Shown: one piece after another, positions 1 through 47,323 of the stretch
Numbering within the stretch: position 1 is the first letter of the stretch
How the letters are laid out: every line of letters starts with the position of its first letter
From: Hirudinaria manillensis
Lineage: Eukaryota > Annelida > Clitellata > Hirudinida > Hirudinidae
Direction: 5' to 3'
NCBI GenBank assembly: GCA_034509925.1
Contig: CM067534.1
Location: 5,833,501-5,897,500 of the forward strand
DNA: 64,000 nt
The notes under the pieces: generated by a model
The model's database searches: none
What the model saw: the letters and a program-made list of their open reading frames with translations, nothing else
What the model was told of the DNA's origin: nothing
Position numbers and translations under genes: made by a program

Positions 1-1416
1 AAGTTATTAGTTATTTGAAATGACGAATCTTCTGCAAAGGACCATGATATATTGGATGGTATTGTTGACGAATTCGTTGCTGACATATTCGAATTCCTGG
101 CAAAAAGAAATATTTGAATTAATATGGCGTCGTGATCAACATATAATGTTGATACGTCAATATACATCAGCAATTTCTACGAAGACAACCTAACTAACTA
201 ATAACGAAATAAGCTTTGGGACTAAATGCCTATGTCATTTCTGAAAAACACAATTGCGTTTCCTCACACCGGATATGTCACAAAAACTCAGGCGAATCTT
301 TTGTAAAGTTAACTTCCAGACTTATTATGAAAAAAAATAAAGCATCAAAGCAGGGCCAATGCGGGTCGAAAGCCGATCACATATAAACACGGAAAAACAG
401 GCATATACTCACTACTTTCAAACAAGAATAATCATTGTTGTGCGAATAATTTTCTAAGTAAACATTATTTTAAACAGAAATTATAATTGCATATTTTGGA
501 AGTATTGCCTATTTATGTCAACAATATTTCCTCCAGCAATTGCATAAGGTGATTTTAGGTTTTTTGTGAGTTGGTTTATGTTATGCAACACTGCTAACAT
601 TAGCAAATAAAAATTATAAAATAACTTACAAGTCATAATAAACAAAATTTTGGAGATTACATGTGGTAACAGATTAATAAATGTTAACGTACATTGACGT
701 CAGTCTCTTGTTTACAAAGTCCCATTTTTTACTATTAATAGCCGATTTATCATTTAGGTAACTTAAATTAAATAGTTTAATAGATTCGGTTTTAATAAAA
801 TTAGTTCCATTCACTTGGAATTACTTGAAATAAATTTATATTTAAATGGGGTCACCAGGGAATTTACTTCCCTCTTGTAGAATTTCTACCCCAAATAATT
901 TTCAAAACATCCATCCCACTGGATGCAGACTTATAAGCATCAAGGCAACAAATTTCAGTGAATATCAATGGACTTAACCATCGATGTTAGCTCAACTTCC
1001 AAAGAAAACGCACATTAGCAAATAGTGCTCACTGTCTACTATTATTAAAGGTAATCCAGTGAGGACCTAAACATAACAAGCTGATTCAAAATAAACAGAT
1101 CCATCCATATAACTTTTCTTCAAAAAAAAATCATCCACCCGAGTCGTAATCTCTGCGACCAATAGCTCAATATTATGTATGTATCCAACCAACCACCTTT
1201 CGCCCTTATGGCGTAACCTTACCCAGTGAGGTAATGCCCAGTCAAATTTACTATTGCAGGTTAGCAAATCGGCTTTAGTAGAGATAGTCCATTAGATGGA
1301 GTTTTTATGATTAGAATGGTTTGTTTACTAGCAAGATGTTTTTCAAGACATTTACACTCATTTGTAAGCAAAACTTCATTTTAGTCATTTTATTTAGCAT
1401 CAAAATTGTGAAAATA
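1..1416. other. Gene-poor flank downstream of GNL2
   Basis: AT-rich sequence with no exon I can support. The longest open stretch is 66 codons on the minus strand (1067-1267). It shows no domain, no splice-site support and no recognisable similarity. The right edge holds the 3' end of GNL2, whose poly(A) signal is annotated separately. Confidence 0.5.
1389..1394 (-). terminator. GNL2 polyadenylation signal AATAAA
   Basis: TTTATT on the plus strand reads AATAAA on the minus strand. It begins about 23 bases past the GNL2 stop codon at 1417-1419. A signal this close would give a very short 3' UTR. The hexamer is seen directly; its use is inferred. Confidence 0.55.
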
Positions 1417-4400
1417 TTAATCACTGGAGGTCGTTTCATTGGCATTCTCTTTTGGCTCTTCCACAGCATTTTCTTCTGGGTTCTCAGATTCATTTAGAGC
1501 AAAAGACTCATCATCTTCATTTATGGAAGCATCAGGGCTGAAGGTAAAAAAACCAAGTCAAGTGGGTTAATCCACATTAGAACAAAGGGTTCTAATTAAC
1601 ATTAGCTATGAGCTCCAGTCTTACTTTGATGGTGGTTTTACATAATATGGCAGCTTTCCTCTTTGCCAGTCATTCAAGACCATCCTAGCAACAGTTCCAG
1701 TGTCTGGCTGACCAGCCTGATAATAAGATGTATGAATTCAGTTTCTTATATGTGAGTGTTGCTGACATAAAGCATGTAATAATAATAATAATAATAATAA
1801 TAATAGGTAAGACATTTGCAAATATCAATGTGCTTGTCCAAACCTTAAGCAGTCTTCCAGATTTCTGGGCCAACTTCTCCAGGAAATCTTCATGGTCAGT
1901 GAACTCTGAAATTCCATAAATTTTAACAAGAGCTTCCCTCTTCACTCTCTCTAAGACAGGAGGAATGTAGTCTTCTGGATCTTTGATGTTTTCAACTCTA
2001 ACCTAAATAGTTTACAATTTATCAACAAAAATTGGAAAATAAAGCAAATGAAAAGAAATGGAATAATGTCAAAATAATTTCTTACCACTCCCTTGAGTAC
2101 TTTATCTGCGTGGGTATTTCCATCAGGATTGACAACACCAGGACAATCAATGAGGTAGATCTTCTTTGTCAGTGTCACATATTGCCATACCTGGTATAAG
2201 TACAATAGTGGGACATTAGTTACAATATTTAAACATTAAATTGAAATTTCATTTTTATCTCTTTAATTATGAAATAAAAATAAATAAAAATGTAGAAAAT
2301 GGTTGAAATAAACTTGCTTAGAAAGCACATTTTTTTTAAATGGCAGAGTTCAAGTCACCAGTTTTGCATACATAAATGGATATTTTACAGAAACATATTT
2401 CGTATGAATTGTTCCCTTTTACAATTACAAAGATATACATATATGATGTCTTACAATACCTTTGTTTCACCAGCAATTGGGGCAACTTTACAAACATCTG
2501 CCTCCCTCAGTGTGTTGACAATAGAGCTTTTACCCACATTTGGGTATCCTATGAGACCAACACTAATCTGCTTCTTGTCCTTGTGAAGCTGTAACACACA
2601 TTTTTGGATGATTTAATAATAAAATAAAACAAATAACTAATAAAAATGTTATTGAAACTTGAATAGAAATGAATATTTATAGTTTAAATGATAATCTATA
2701 AATAGGTTAAGAACTACCAAGACATTCTCCAAAAAATAGAAATTCCCCCCCAAGGTATCAATTATTGTTGCTCACATTAGTAAACTGTCTCAGAAGTTGA
2801 ATCAAAGCAAGTCTTCCGAACGAGCTCTTCGGACCCGCACGGAACGCCATCGTCGGGATTTCTTTTGACAGAACCGCAACCCATTGTTTCTGCAAATATC
2901 GAATGAAATTATATAATAACAAATTATAAGTATAAATAAAAAACCAGAAATTGAGTAAGTAAAAAAAAACTGAGAACATACAGTCACTCCAACTGGAACA
3001 AGGTCACACTTGTTGAGGATAAGGATGAGATGCTTGTACGGTTTCTCCTTTCTCAAATACTCCTCAATGTGTTTTGATCTCGTACCCATTGGATCTCTAG
3101 CATCCACAACCTGGGCGATGACATCAGAAGAATCCAAGACCTAATGGAGCATGTTTGAAATACAAAATGATTAATTTGATAATGTTGTTTGTTTAGAGAT
3201 TTGTTGCGTATTAGTTTATTGCAATATTAACCATTAATATTACCGTCATAAAGTAATTGGTTGAGCTCAGATTTATTCTTGAGATTTCAATTGGAGTGAA
3301 TAAAATAGCATTGTCTTATCAATTCAACATCAATTCAAGCATCTAACCTTGTACAGCTCTCCCCAAACTCTCTTTGACTGCCCTGCTTTGAAAATGGCCT
3401 CACCAGCCTCATCCTTGACTCCCTGGTTGTCAATAATAATGTTCCCGTCCTTTTCAACGTCATACTTCTCTGCCATTTCTTCTACATGTTGAGCCAAACT
3501 CTTCAAATAATAAATTCATATTGACATTCACTCCAAAACTATGCATAAATTAAGAAATAGGTTCCATCAAGAATTGAAGTATAAAGACAATTTTGAAATA
3601 AATTCTATGTAAATATGTAAAAAAAAGGAGATTTTAATAGCTAAATTAATATCATCCCATTACCGAGACTATTATTTTTATATTTTTACGTATTATTTTC
3701 TAACCTCCATATCAGTTGCCGAGAACTTTGGGCGCTTTCTCTGGGCCTTGGCTCCAAAAGTCGTCTCAAAGCTTTCAGTATCCAGCACATGAACCCTTTT
3801 GTTCTTGAAAGGCATGTAATGAAAAATGAGTTCATCAAATTATAACTGTCAATAGTTAATCACCATTAATTGTAAAAACCTTCGCAGTTTCGTTGAGTAG
3901 GCTAATCGGGAGCTTGGTCTGTTGAAGGATGACAGAGTATGGATTGGACATTGCCTTCTTCATTTCAGTTTGAAAGTTCTGAAGGGCCGTTTGAGATATG
4001 ACCCTCGTGTTTCCTGAGAAATGTCAAACGATTCTGTGTTAATTAAAATAATATGATTTTATTTTTTAAAATATCAATATCTTGAAAAGCGTTTGGATTT
4101 CATTCACTATTATATATCATTAGTGTGCAAAAACTTGTCAAAGACACATGCTGCCATCATCAGCTAAAGTATGACAGAAGTTAAGATACTCACCAAACCA
4201 TTTCCTATTGGGTTCGATCCTTGCCGATGTCCCTGAAGGCAGTCGGGATTGAAATGGAGCACTCTTTATGATTTTACCATTTGAATCTCTGAATATTGAA
4301 ATTTGTTGATAGTTTGGGGCATCTTTTTTTTAAACTCAGTTGAGACAAAATATCCAACACAATTAGAAACAAGTGACATTATTGGATATTAACATCCACT

Positions 4401-4960
4401 CACTTGAACATACCCATAAATCCTTAAATCACATTTCATCATTATCTGAGAAATGTCAAGGTTGCCAACTCATGGTTGCTCATTGTTGTCTTATGACATC
4501 ATATTATTGGTCATCTGTTAATAAAAAATCACAGACCTGACTGCTTTGAAGTTTCTGTACATTTGCAGTCTTTTTACAGTGGCTTTGCTTCTCATTGTTG
4601 TTCCTCCTTTTCCAGTTTTGCCTGCCATGTCTGTGAGTCACAAATACTCATTGTTACCATAAGTGTGTCTCTATTACCCTCTCCAAGCATTTATAAGCAA
4701 GAATTTATATAAAGATGCTTTATTGTGAAATGGTCATAGTCATATTTTAAAAAAAATACCATTAAAGCCTTAATATGTGTCACTACACTCATCAGAATAT
4801 CTCAGTTATACTTTTTCAAGATGTAGTACATATGCTTTTTGCATATTTCAGGTGACTTACCAGGATTCATGCTGTGATTTGATTTGTTAATCTTGTTACC
4901 CTTTATGGGTTTGGTGGTTTTGTTGTAACTCACCGTTTTTCCACCTTTTGCTCTTGCCAT
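1417..4960 (-). CDS. GNL2: Nucleolar GTP-binding protein 2 (GNL2/NOG2), complete, 13 exons
   Basis: Circularly permuted GTPase of the YlqF/YawG family. In yeast and mammals Nog2/GNL2 acts in nuclear maturation and export of the 60S pre-ribosome. Exons on the minus strand: 4960-4861, 4630-4537, 4288-4194, 4013-3880, 3803-3705, 3500-3348, 3140-2982, 2889-2776, 2588-2460, 2190-2086, 2002-1844, 1716-1625, 1537-1417. They sum to 1554 nt (517 aa) with every junction in frame. The permuted motif order is visible: G4 NKCD (residues 268-271) comes before the P-loop GYPNVGKSS (330-338) and G3 DCPG (374-377). The family N-terminal block ([11 protein letters not shown]) spans exon 2, and [16 protein letters not shown] closes the core. 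The C-terminus is short: about 40 mostly acidic residues follow the core, so total length is nearer yeast Nog2 than the roughly 730-aa vertebrate protein. Identity is near certain; exact splice points are inferred from GT/AG and frame. Confidence 0.95.
1778..1805. repeat. (AAT)n microsatellite in a GNL2 intron
   Basis: About nine tandem AAT units lie between GNL2 exons 11 and 12. On both strands they create spurious open frames of poly-isoleucine, which are not coding. Confidence 0.9.
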
Positions 4961-6026
4961 GTTTGATATCTTTTAGTTCTATCAAAATTATTTTAAAATT
5001 TCAGAATTTTGTCCAAAATCTTTATTTTTAATTTGTTACAAAGTTGAACGAATGGTTCATGACGTAAGTAACATATCTAATAATCCACAAATAAGTTCAA
5101 AACCTGCGTAATGACAAGCAATAACAGGGGTTAATGACATATTCAAATGATGAAGGCGGCTAAAGGCAAACACATCCAAGATATCCAAAGATAGATAAGC
5201 ATGATTTAAGATGTGGTTTATGATGAGGAACAGTAGAAAGCCGACTCAGTTCTTCAGAAAAAAAAGTATAGTAAACAAACAAATTCACCGTCACAAGAAA
5301 TAAGTAATCCAAAATTGTGAAGCTGAATTTTGTGAGCGAAAAGACAAACGTGGGCCTGTTTACATCGAGTGAAATTTTTAAAACACAACTTAATAAAAAT
5401 TTTGGAGCCTAAACTATTTTATTGTTTTCAACATCCCATTCTAGAATAACTATATTTTTTCACATTTTATAAATTATTTATTTATTACTAATTTTATTTA
5501 TTTGACCAATGCCAAAATCAAAAACCACCAAACGTCAGCTGTATCGGCAAAAAATAACACTGAGAAGAAAAAATCTTAGATTTAGAAACGGGTAAACGAT
5601 CGTTAATAAACTCGTGAAGTCAATCTCCAAATTCAGGAGATTCTTAAAATTGTAGCAAACGGCCCTGCCCTACCCCACGAGTTACCGATTTTTATATGAT
5701 TGTTCTTGAACAATCATTGAGATAATATAGATCATTTTGAAACAATCGTTATTGTTTTGTTTGTTTTTTTTTTGCTCAGCGCCTCTTTTCGAAGAAATTT
5801 TTCTCAAGCTTCTCATGAAGAACTACTTATTTAGGGCTTAAATGTTATTTTCAAGGCCAGAAATATACAATTCCCAATGCTTTTAAATCCCCAGTGAATT
5901 ACTCAGCATTGTGATATATGTTAATAAAGAATATCAACAGGTTCTTTTGTCATCTACAGGTGTTTTAAAAAGGCACAGCCCTGCCCCACATCATGTTTAC
6001 GGACATTAATACTGAAAACTCTAGGT
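4961..6026. other. Divergent intergenic region between GNL2 and the GT11 gene
   Basis: About 1.07 kb separates the GNL2 start codon (minus) from the GT11 start codon (plus). It is AT-rich, with no coding sequence I can support. It must hold the 5' UTRs and promoters of both genes. I see no convincing TATA element. A GT11 5' UTR intron ending near 5960 (tctacag) is possible but unproven. Confidence 0.5.
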
Positions 6027-7137
6027 GTGCGGCCGTCAGAAATATGGGTCTTGAACATAGCTCGCGGTCGTTTAACCACACTTGACCCAATGAAGTATTT
6101 AGCTAAATGTGCTTTGATCGCCTTTTGTCTGCTTTTATTGGTGCTTACACTACGATTATTTTACTATGACAACGAAGGGTTGATGCTATTAAAGGAAAAC
6201 AAGAAATTTATAACATTTCGATGGACGAATAGATGGGGAATTGGAAACGAAATGTTTGCACTTGCTTCTACGATCGGAATAAACTCCACGTTAAATGATT
6301 CTAGGATTGTGTGCCTGAATGGAGAAGCTAAAATAAGGAAGTTGTTTGATTTGCAGAAAGTAGGTCGCAGAAATTATCTTTATGAACAAATTGTAAATAA
6401 AATGTCATTTGTTTCAGTTTCCTGCATGCCGTGCAGAATTTCTCATCAGTCGAATGGAAGCATCCATATATCATGAGGTCCATTATGCTACTTTTGATTC
6501 TAGAGTTAGGCATATTCCTCAAGATCTCAATGTTGTTCTGGATAGATTCTTCCAATCTTGGAAATACTTCAGAATGGTGGATTTGGAAATTAGGCAGCTG
6601 TTTAAATTGCCTGATTATTTGGTTAATGCTGCAAAGAATGTATTGGTAGATGAAATAAGAGTATTAAATAATTGCTTTGGGTTGAAATGTGGTTTTGAAC
6701 AAATGCTTCCCTCCACGTTGAAGATTGGTGTGCATGTAAGAAGAAAAGCCCTTGATCAAGAGCATCTTGTAAAACTTGGCTACACACAAGCTCCAAAAGT
6801 ATATTTTGAGAGAGCATTCAAACACTTAAAGATTTTATTCAGGCAACAAAATCTAATTTTTGTAATCTGCAGTGATGATATTGACTGGTCTGAAAAAAAT
6901 TTGAAAGACTTGGACAGAAACATTGTTTTTATTAGATCTGGAGATCCAATGATAGATTTGGCAATTTTAGCTTCTTGTGATCATTCTATAATTAGTGTTG
7001 GCACTTTTGGCTGGTGGGGTGCTTGGCTTGCAAATGGCACTACTATATATTATAAGGATTGGCCTATTAATGGTTCCATACTTTTTAGATCTACTTCCCA
7101 TGCTGATTACTTTATGAAACATTGGATACCCATTTAA
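6027..7137 (+). CDS. GT11 family (alpha-1,2-fucosyltransferase-like), type II membrane protein
   Basis: Two exons, 6027-6359 and 6418-7137, flank a 58-bp intron (gtaggt...tttcag) and give 350 aa. A second in-frame Met at 6090 would drop 21 residues and put the start just before the hydrophobic signal anchor (about residues 24-44), so either start suits a Golgi type II enzyme. GT11 hallmarks: a GDP-fucose motif I region HVRRKA (217-222), a mid-domain CSDDIDW (262-268), and the diagnostic block SVGTFGWWGAWL (304-315). Known family members move fucose from GDP-fucose to galactose in alpha-1,2 linkage in the Golgi lumen; the acceptor here cannot be read from sequence. Oddity: motif I is normally HxRRxD, and here the Asp position is Ala. 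The neighbour downstream on the same strand is the giant collagen. Family call is firm; activity is uncertain. Confidence 0.9.
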
Positions 7138-10100
7138 GCTGTTTCTGTGTTTTATTCATTGTAAGAAAGACAAATGCCAAGATAGTTCAAGAGAAGCTAA
7201 AATTGTCAATCTGTTTGTAATTCTAGTAAAATTTCATTTTAATACCCAAGTGGGTATTGTCAAAATCAATAAGCAAAAGAAAAAAGATAAATATATGATC
7301 ACGATTGAAAGTTGTCCGCCAGAATCATTGCCAATCGTCAGCTGTCATGTAGTTATTCGAGCAGTATCTCAACTTGTGCACTTGAGGCAAAGGCAGGTTA
7401 GGGCAAGGTGCCTTCGCTTTTCCAGTTCCGTTCTGAGGATTGGCAGCGGCAGGAGGGACCTTTCGTCCGCCAACAGGCTGTTCTTCATAAGATTTTGTGC
7501 ATGGTTTAATTAAAACCACTTTATTTCGACCCGATCTGCTTTTTGATCCGCAATATTCTTCTTTGTATTCGCTAGTCATCTTGTTAGACGTATCACCATA
7601 GCTACAAGCTTTGGTACTGCTAAGATTTACTTAATCAGTAAGCTTTTTGATACAGTTTTAATTATTTATTTACGTATAAATAATATTATTTGCATTATTT
7701 ATTTATAAATAATATATATATATATTTATTTATTTATCACAATATGTTGACTTACAATAAGTACAATGAGATCATCGGTAATGTGATGTAGAATAACATA
7801 AATTTCCGGAATAATATTTTTTTAAATTAGATTTTAATACAATCTTGAGTTATTCTTAGTTTGGCGCTGTTAATGTTTTTAAAGCTCAATCCAAGTCTTC
7901 AGGGATATCTTTTTTGGTTGCCAGAGTAGTAAATGGTAAAAAAATGAGAAGCTATAAATGCTTTTTGTCCTCGCTAATAATCGTGTTGATTGGATATGGA
8001 ACTATGCAAAGAAACCTGTAAAAAATTATAATGAATTTGTTCCGTGGATGTGGAATTAATCCTGGCACTGAGCAAATGTATGATTGCAGACATAGCCTGT
8101 TTCTTGACCAGACCATTGTCTGTGATGGGTTTAAAATTTTGGGTAAGGTGGTGCCTGCCCTAACTTTTGCTGGGAAAGGCAAACAAGATCATTGAGAAAT
8201 TTCCCCGTTCAACCTATGATGTCTGATATGTTAAGCGTCAAATCCAAATATTGTTAAAGAAATTATGTATCATTGAATCATGTTTCTGTTGGTCTCAGTC
8301 TAGGAAAGTCCCAAGCACTAACGCATCCAGGGTGGAATTTTTTTTTAAAATGGGGTGGGGGGAATGTAGGGTGAAAGCCATCATTTTAAATTAAAACTTG
8401 ACATTTATTTCCTTTTAGGGATCCGATAAAATTCTATCCCCTGTCGATCAAATATACTTTCCAATGTTTCCAAAGCTTCGTAGATTTGTCTCTGGTCCCC
8501 AAATAGTCTTTTTTTCTAAAAAATGTTCCAACGTAAATAGATGACTATTGAATATAACAAATAATTAACTAATTAATTATGGAAAATCATAACTAGTAAG
8601 TCACTTTAATTTTAAATTCAGCAAACATTAACGCATTATATGGAAAGGCACGCTGAAAAATAAACAAACCAGTGGGTGTTAGTTGCTCAGCTGACATTCA
8701 TAAACTCGATTCATTATTGAATGACGTATTCGGGTTGGCAAAGGAAACATAAGTGTTTTTGTTTTCTTTTGATTTGAGAAATGAATATCTTTGAAGGCAT
8801 TAATAGATCATTGCTGACTTAGTAGTGCTATTTTTAATAACAACGAATTATTGTTTATTGCTTAATATGCTACTCAGACACTTTTGCATATATTAAAAAT
8901 GCTTGAACTACTTGAAATACCACTTAGTTGTTTTGAAGATGATTTTTCTTTTAAAAATTCTACCCAAAACATTTAAAATAATCTTTACTTCATTAGCTTG
9001 AAAAGCTTAAAATTAATAGAAATGTTCTTTAACGCCTCTTTAAAGTAGGTTTTGGCGACTAAGAATTTGATCCAAATAATATAATGCACGTGTAAATGTA
9101 CTATTCTTGATTTAATCAGATTGGTAGTTTGATTTAATTTAGTAGTAGTTTTTAATTTGTTTTAATTTGTAGTGCTTGAGGTATTTCAAGACGTTTTCAA
9201 TTAATAATTATAGTGACTATTTTGATTCTTTTACTTTTAACAGACGCAGCGTCCTCCACTTTGCTATTTCCGCCTCGTGCTTCTGTTTTGGTTTGGATGC
9301 TGTTGTCTGTCCTGAATATGTGCTACGTTTTAATAAAGCGAAAGGTAACTTTCGAGCAAGTTTTTTCCAAGTTGGCTTTAAAATGAATAAAATGTTACAA
9401 TAAATTTTAATACGATTTTTGGAGTCTAGTCTCGCTGAACCATCAAGTGAGATTGCTATTAGCCACTTCGTTTAGAATGCATTATTGAGTTATTCAGTTC
9501 AGAATGGAAATAGATGTTTCACCGCATTAAATTATATGCCAGATCTCAATTACATCAATGCCTGTCATCAACTGCATCGTGATTCTAATTTTACTTTTCT
9601 TGTCCGACCTGTTGGGCCAAATAATCGATTCACCCACGTAACCCTGCACAATAGCTCAAACGTCCACATTCTTAGAGTCTCTCATTGATGCGTGTCTCGG
9701 AGGCTCGTTGAGCCGGTTTGTTAAATAGTAAGTGTTCTATTTTTGTCACTTGAAATAATAAGTAAGCATTAAATGGGAAAAGAATTTTCACGAAACGGCT
9801 GCTATTACAAAGCTTAGGATTCCTCAGTTTGCAACCGTGAGGATTACTCTGAACGCCAGTCTGATTTTGGCTGACGTTTTTATTTAATTTTCGTTTGCAA
9901 ACTTGGCACATAATTCGAAGATCAGTCGGGAAAATATCTGAACGGTTGAAAGAGCGGCTATTTCAGAAATTGGTATGAGTTTTATTGTCGACTAGATAGA
10001 TGGAAAATAAAGTTTAGCCAGACATCAATTACAAAGGCAAATATCTGGTCCTAATAAGTTTGTGTACCATTTAATAATTACGTCCTTGTGATAAGTTTAA

Positions 10101-10284
10101 TAAGACAATTTAAATTTGAAAAAGTTATGCACACGTTACCTTAAATAGCACACCGAATAAAAAGTTGAAATGGTGTGTTGTATAACATTATTTTGGTAAT
10201 TATTTTATAAATCTTTTTACTTAACTTGAGTAACTTAACTTTAGAGATCAATTCTTGGCATCGGGTTAACACCCAAGGAATGAA
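7138..10284. other. Gene-poor region between GT11 gene and giant collagen
   Basis: About 3.1 kb, AT-rich, including an AT-repeat tract near 7700-7740. Two weak coding hints exist. One is the 84-codon minus-strand frame annotated at 7325-7579. The other is at about 7938-8190 (plus), where a Met-initiated hydrophobic stretch is followed by a second short open frame. I recognise neither. The distal part must contain the collagen promoter and 5' UTR; no clear TATA element is visible before the ATG at 10285. Confidence 0.4.
7325..7579 (-). CDS. Possible small intronless ORF, unknown (84 codons)
   Basis: A minus-strand frame from an ATG at 7579 to a stop at 7325. The product is basic and rich in Lys, Pro and Ser (for example SKSRSGRNK), with four or five cysteines, no signal peptide and no recognised domain. 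Its composition is less AT-driven than the surrounding DNA, the only reason to list it. It may equally be chance or a relic. It sits about 190 bases past the GT11 stop in the opposite orientation. Confidence 0.22.
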   Translation of the reverse strand: MTSEYKEEYCGSKSRSGRNKVVLIKPCTKSYEEQPVGGRKVPPAAANPQNGTGKAKAPCPNLPLPQVHKLRYCSNNYMTADDWQ

Positions 10285-46245
<35,961 letters not shown>

Positions 46246-47323
46246 AACTTATCAGACGACCGGCACTCGTAAAGAATTCATTTAACTCTCTAATTTTTCT
46301 ATTGTTCTCATTGGCTAGCTTCATGAGATCACTATGCTGCACACACAATTTAATTCCAATTTTTTGACATTTGTATAGGTTCTTTTTATCTCAATCTGCC
46401 AGCTATTGGATTTTTAATCAATTTGCAATCTTTGTAACTCTAACTTTTCTCAGTATGACATGACTAGGAGCACAAGCACCTGTCATGCACGTTATAAATT
46501 TTGCTTTTTCCCTATCTATTTCAACGTTTTAGCTTTATCTTGAAACATAAACGTCGCTCACACCAAATTATTTTTTAAAACGCACATCGATTTAATCCTA
46601 ACGCCGAATAACACGTTACCAGGCTTAAATTAATGCAAAGTAACAAAAGAATCGTAACCTTTCGTTATGGCATTCATAATCAGCTTTTAAAGAATTTATG
46701 GTGATTAATGGCTCAGATGGTGGCAGGAAATCACTTGTTCTGTGACTTAACGTCTCAAGTTTCAAAGATCAAAGGATCTTGTGGTTATTGAAAAGTAGTT
46801 AATAACTTAAGCCACTCATTAGAGATTAAAGCAAGCTTGGCCTTCTCATATTGTTCGAAACAACTTCCTAGTGAATGATATTGCATAAGGCACAGCCAAA
46901 GAATTGATTAATCAAAAAATGGCTTCAAAAGAGGAGTTGTTTCCCCCTCAAGTTGCAATACACCTAGTAGTAGAATTTGATGACAAGTAAACCTCCCAAA
47001 TTCCTCTTTTGTTCTCAAACTATGGTGTGACAAACTATTGGTTTTTTTAAGTGATTGCAAAATACATATACATAATAAAAGTCTTTAAAAAAAAACCTAA
47101 TTTCAATTGAAAAATCTGAGCAAAACAACCAAAAATGTCGAAGATCAACACAAGTAATTACGTCCAAATTAAGTGCCATAAACAGGAAACGTCCCAATTG
47201 AAAAGCCGAGAAATAATTCAATCGGACAAACTCGTCGAGGTCATCATCCCCAGGGAACGCTCAACAAAAAAAAAAAGAAGGATCTGAGAAAACCGTGGGG
47301 TTGCTCCTAAAGCCACGTAGCAC
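46246..47323. other. Intergenic region between convergent collagen and zinc-finger genes
   Basis: About 1.1 kb holding both 3' UTRs. AT-rich, no coding sequence supported. I looked for a further zinc-finger terminal exon on the minus strand and saw none. Confidence 0.5.

Noticed and set aside
1728..1945. Poly-isoleucine frames on both strands
   Set aside because: Produced by an (AAT)n microsatellite inside a GNL2 intron.
7952..8190. A 76-codon minus frame and an opposing plus frame with a hydrophobic start
   Set aside because: Both look vaguely protein-like, but no splice pair or known motif supports either. Possibly a relic; not annotated as a gene.
9176..9911. Frames of 67-79 codons upstream of the collagen gene
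   Set aside because: No domain, weak composition and no splice support; consistent with chance in non-coding DNA.
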